64,000 bases of DNA from assembly GCA_964019165.1 (NCBI GenBank), contig OZ025268.1, positions 19,942,274 to 20,006,273 of the forward strand, written 5' to 3'. Under the pieces are notes generated by a model that was not told the origin of the DNA, did no database searches, and saw only the letters and a list, made by a program, of their open reading frames with translations. This document shows, piece after piece, positions 61,901 to 64,000 of this stretch. Every line of letters starts with the position of its first letter. Positions within the stretch are counted from its first letter, which is position 1. The DNA is from Mastigias papua. Taxonomy: Eukaryota > Cnidaria > Scyphozoa > Rhizostomeae > Mastigiidae. A program made the translations under genes and the position numbers.

Positions 61901-63380
61901 GGTTGCTGTCCATATGAAGAGGCTGTGTGCTGCAGTGATGGATTACATTGTTGTCCACACGGAACAACTTGTGACGTAGCAAAAGGTACATGTGTTCGCA
62001 GTGAGAAAGATTCGTCCACGGCCGCGCTGGTGGTGTCTAAGGTGAGAAGACCAATGGTTAAATGTGAGGATGGCTCAGTATGTCCAGGGACAGAAACGTG
62101 CTGTAAACTTGCTTCTGGAGGATATGGTTGCTGTCCATATGAAGAGGCTGTGTGCTGCAGTGATGGATTACATTGTTGTCCACACGGAACAACTTGTGAC
62201 GTAGCAAAAGGTACATGTGTTCGCAGTGAGAAAGATTCGTCCACGGTCGCGCTGGTGGTGTCTAAGGTGAGAAGACCAATGGTTAAATGTGAGGATGGCT
62301 CAGTATGTCCAGGGACAGAAACGTGCTGTAAACTTGCTTCTGGAGGATATGGTTGCTGTCCATATGAAGAGGCTGTGTGCTGCAGTGATGGATTACATTG
62401 TTGTCCACACAGAACAAAGTGTGATGTAAGAAGTGGTACCTGCATTCCTGGTTATGATATGCAACCTCATAGTGTTAAGCTGCTTACTCTATCACTTGTA
62501 ACTTGCCCTGATGAATTTAGCTTGTGTCCTGATAATTGGACTTGTTGCAAGCTTCCAAGTGGTGGATATGGGTGTTGCCAGTACAAGAATGCAACTTGCT
62601 GTGAGGATCATTTGCATTGCTGCCCATCCGGTTTCAAATGTGTTGATAAGTCACAACAGTGCAGTTCATCTGGAGTGTTGTATCCTATGAAGGCGAAACT
62701 TCCGTCATTGAGGAACAAGAATGGTATGGGTGTTAAATGTGATAAGTTTGGTTCATGTCCGACTGGTTATACTTGCTGTAAGACATCTTCTGGGAGGTAT
62801 GGTTGCTGTCCATTCGTAAATGCAACCTGCTGTCAGGATATGTTGCACTGTTGCCCTCAAGGAACAACTTGTGACTTAGCCTCATTGACATGCCAAGCTA
62901 GTTCTGTGATGATGGCTCATGATAACCCTGGAAAGGTTTCAGTGGGAGATGTCATATGTCCAGATGATATAAGCTCATGCCCAACTGGATACACCTGTTG
63001 CAAGCTAAGTTCTGGTGATTATGGATGCTGTCCCCTACGGCATGCAGTTTGCTGCAAGGATGGTGTTCATTGTTGTCCTGAGGGAACCACCTGTGATTTG
63101 ACAACACAGACATGTATTAGTGGAGCACATCGAGTGGCAATGCACAGGAAGCTGAAGTCATTCAGGCTAGCTCAAAAGAGGCTCACCCATATAGCAAAAA
63201 GTACCAGAAGTTCTAGTGCCAAGTCAGTAATATGCCCTGGTGGTAAAAGTATGTGTAAAGATGGATGGACTTGCTGCCTAATTGATGATCATGACTATGG
63301 ATGCTGCCCATTTGAGAATGCAACTTGCTGCTCTGATAGGAAACACTGCTGTCCTAGTGGATATAGATGTGGACCGTACG
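55973..63380 (+). CDS. GRN: Giant progranulin, 32 granulin modules, 3' end outside window
   Basis: Secreted/lysosomal granulin precursor, at least 2469 residues in one exon. Start ATGATGAAA at 55973 gives a signal peptide with core TAIVLLCLLHAYA. Modules follow the 12-Cys granulin pattern (C-C-CC-CC-CC-CC-C-C; for example ETCCKLASGGYGCCPY, AVCCSDGLHCCPHGTTC): five unlike modules, one hybrid, 21 nearly identical, one hybrid, three unlike modules and one incomplete. The 75-residue unit has a cysteine-free linker of about 23 residues (SEKDSSTVALMVSKVRRPM). Vertebrate progranulin has seven and a half modules. The last module lacks its final Cys, and GTATGT follows at 63381, so the exon very probably splices on; reading through adds four codons to a stop at 63392. 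Inference: modules are released by proteolysis in the linkers, as in vertebrates. Confidence 0.94.
57429..62410 (+). repeat. 225-bp coding tandem array, 22 units
   Basis: TCGCAGTGAG recurs exactly every 225 bp from 57496 to 62221 (22 positions). Units are identical apart from a handful of sites: GTC/GCC (Val/Ala) and ATG/GTG (Met/Val) in the linker, and silent changes near 58809 and 59577. The array begins and ends inside a granulin module. The open frame of 1677 codons on the opposite strand is a by-product of the unit length being a multiple of three. Confidence 0.98.
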
Positions 63381-63386
63381 GTATGT
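63381..63386 (+). promoter_or_regulatory. GRN: Splice donor at the end of the large granulin exon
   Basis: TACG|GTATGT after the CGPYG codons, in a module that still lacks its last cysteine. The split is in phase 1. Confidence 0.7.
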
Positions 63387-63564
63387 ATCACTGAATAGTG
63401 TTAAGAAGAGGTTTATATTATGGTATTTTTGCTGCAAATTTCCTACCATTACGATGCCATTGAGTCATATGGGGCCTTGTATTGGAATTTGTATGCTCTT
63501 CTTTAGCCAGTTGCAAAAGCAATGGTAATAGGAAAGATTCAGATACAACTCTAATTTCAACCCA

Positions 63565-63850
63565 TAGTACAGGGGAGGGCAGGGCAGTAATTTTTTCTAA
63601 GGGCCCACATGAAAGCAGAAAATATTGTGGAGGGCCTACCGTAATGCTGAACTGTATTCTACATACTATTGGTTGTTTCTTTATGTACTTGAATAAAGTA
63701 AAACTCCAAAGTAAAGGCAGCTTTAGCCCATGCAAAACAACTTCATTATATTTTTGTCTTTATTTCCAATTACCTGTTACTGGCCGGTTCGAGTCAAAGA
63801 TGGAGCTGTATATATTCCGTGGGCCGTGCAATACCCAGGTCTGCCACCAT
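63565..63850. mobile_element. hAT-like non-autonomous element
   Basis: Left part ACAGGGGAGGGCAGGGCAG, then AAGGGCCCACATGAAAGCAG and TGTGGAGGGCC. Right part CCGTGGGCCGTGCAATACC. These GGCCCACA/GGGCCG patterns are typical of hAT MITEs, and a fragment of the same family is at 33.4 kb. Confidence 0.55.
63692..63697 (+). terminator. Possible intronic poly(A) signal
   Basis: AATAAA about 300 nt after the in-frame stop at 63392-63394. If used, it would end a shorter granulin transcript that retains the donor; otherwise it is only part of the repeat-rich intron. Confidence 0.3.
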
Positions 63851-64000
63851 GAGACGGCCTTTAAGGGACGTCGCAGGTATACTGTATGATGCACATGTAT
63901 GGCACGTGTATGGCTATGTGTTTGTTTGTACAGAATACGTAGTACAGATCACGTGTACAGATGTATAGCTATGTGTTTGTTTTCTACTAACTTTACCAAC

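Noticed and set aside
57412..62445. 1677-codon open frame on the minus strand
   Set aside because: It mirrors the 225-bp coding array. One unit without antisense stops, repeated 22 times at a multiple of three, gives a long frame by itself. It has no signal peptide or domain and no start beyond the array.

Overview
The window looks like AT-rich nuclear DNA of an invertebrate animal. The evidence is spliced genes with GT-AG introns (some several kb long), long microsatellites, many small DNA-transposon derivatives, decayed LINE reverse transcriptases and tRNA-like SINEs. The rhodopsin-type GPCRs with single-exon coding regions and the repeat content would suit a cnidarian. That is an inference from gene style; nothing in the sequence fixes the species.

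Five protein-coding genes can be supported. (1) Bases 1-3899, minus strand: the 5' end of a lysosomal beta-galactosidase gene (GLB1), four clear exons and one probable one, running off the left edge. (2) Bases 22239-23288, plus, and 28216-29157, minus: two paralogous class A GPCRs, tail to tail, each with its coding region in one exon. (3) Bases 31338-50353, minus: a complete proteasome activator PA28-gamma gene (PSME3), which I rebuilt from 12 small exons that join in phase into 246 codons plus a stop. (4) From 55973, plus: a giant progranulin (GRN family) whose single large exon encodes 32 granulin modules. About 22 tandem copies of a nearly invariant 225-bp unit make up its middle. A splice donor at 63381 implies the gene continues beyond the window.

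Between the genes, 3.9-22.2 kb is mostly decayed mobile elements: LINE reverse-transcriptase relics at 9.7-10.5, 11.2-12.4 and 18.45-18.96 kb, SINEs at 12.7 and 15.25 kb, and hAT-like and Tigger-like non-autonomous elements at 15.4-17.1 kb. The 4.9 kb between the GPCRs holds a fold-back element, a degenerate ATTAG-type tandem array and a transposon inserted in that array. The PSME3 introns carry two MITE families, a nested Harbinger-like MITE, several microsatellites, and a cluster at 44-49 kb of (AT)n tracts next to palindromes. One of these palindromes contains a nearly canonical hammerhead ribozyme in the sense direction of the PSME3 transcript.

The genes do not form an operon or an obvious pathway. 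GLB1 and progranulin are both secretory or lysosomal products at opposite ends, PSME3 is a nuclear proteasome regulator, and the GPCR pair is a local duplication. The most unusual features are the homogenised granulin array, the intronic hammerhead motif, a 174-bp-arm palindrome, and a possible extra 33-nt exon in PSME3.
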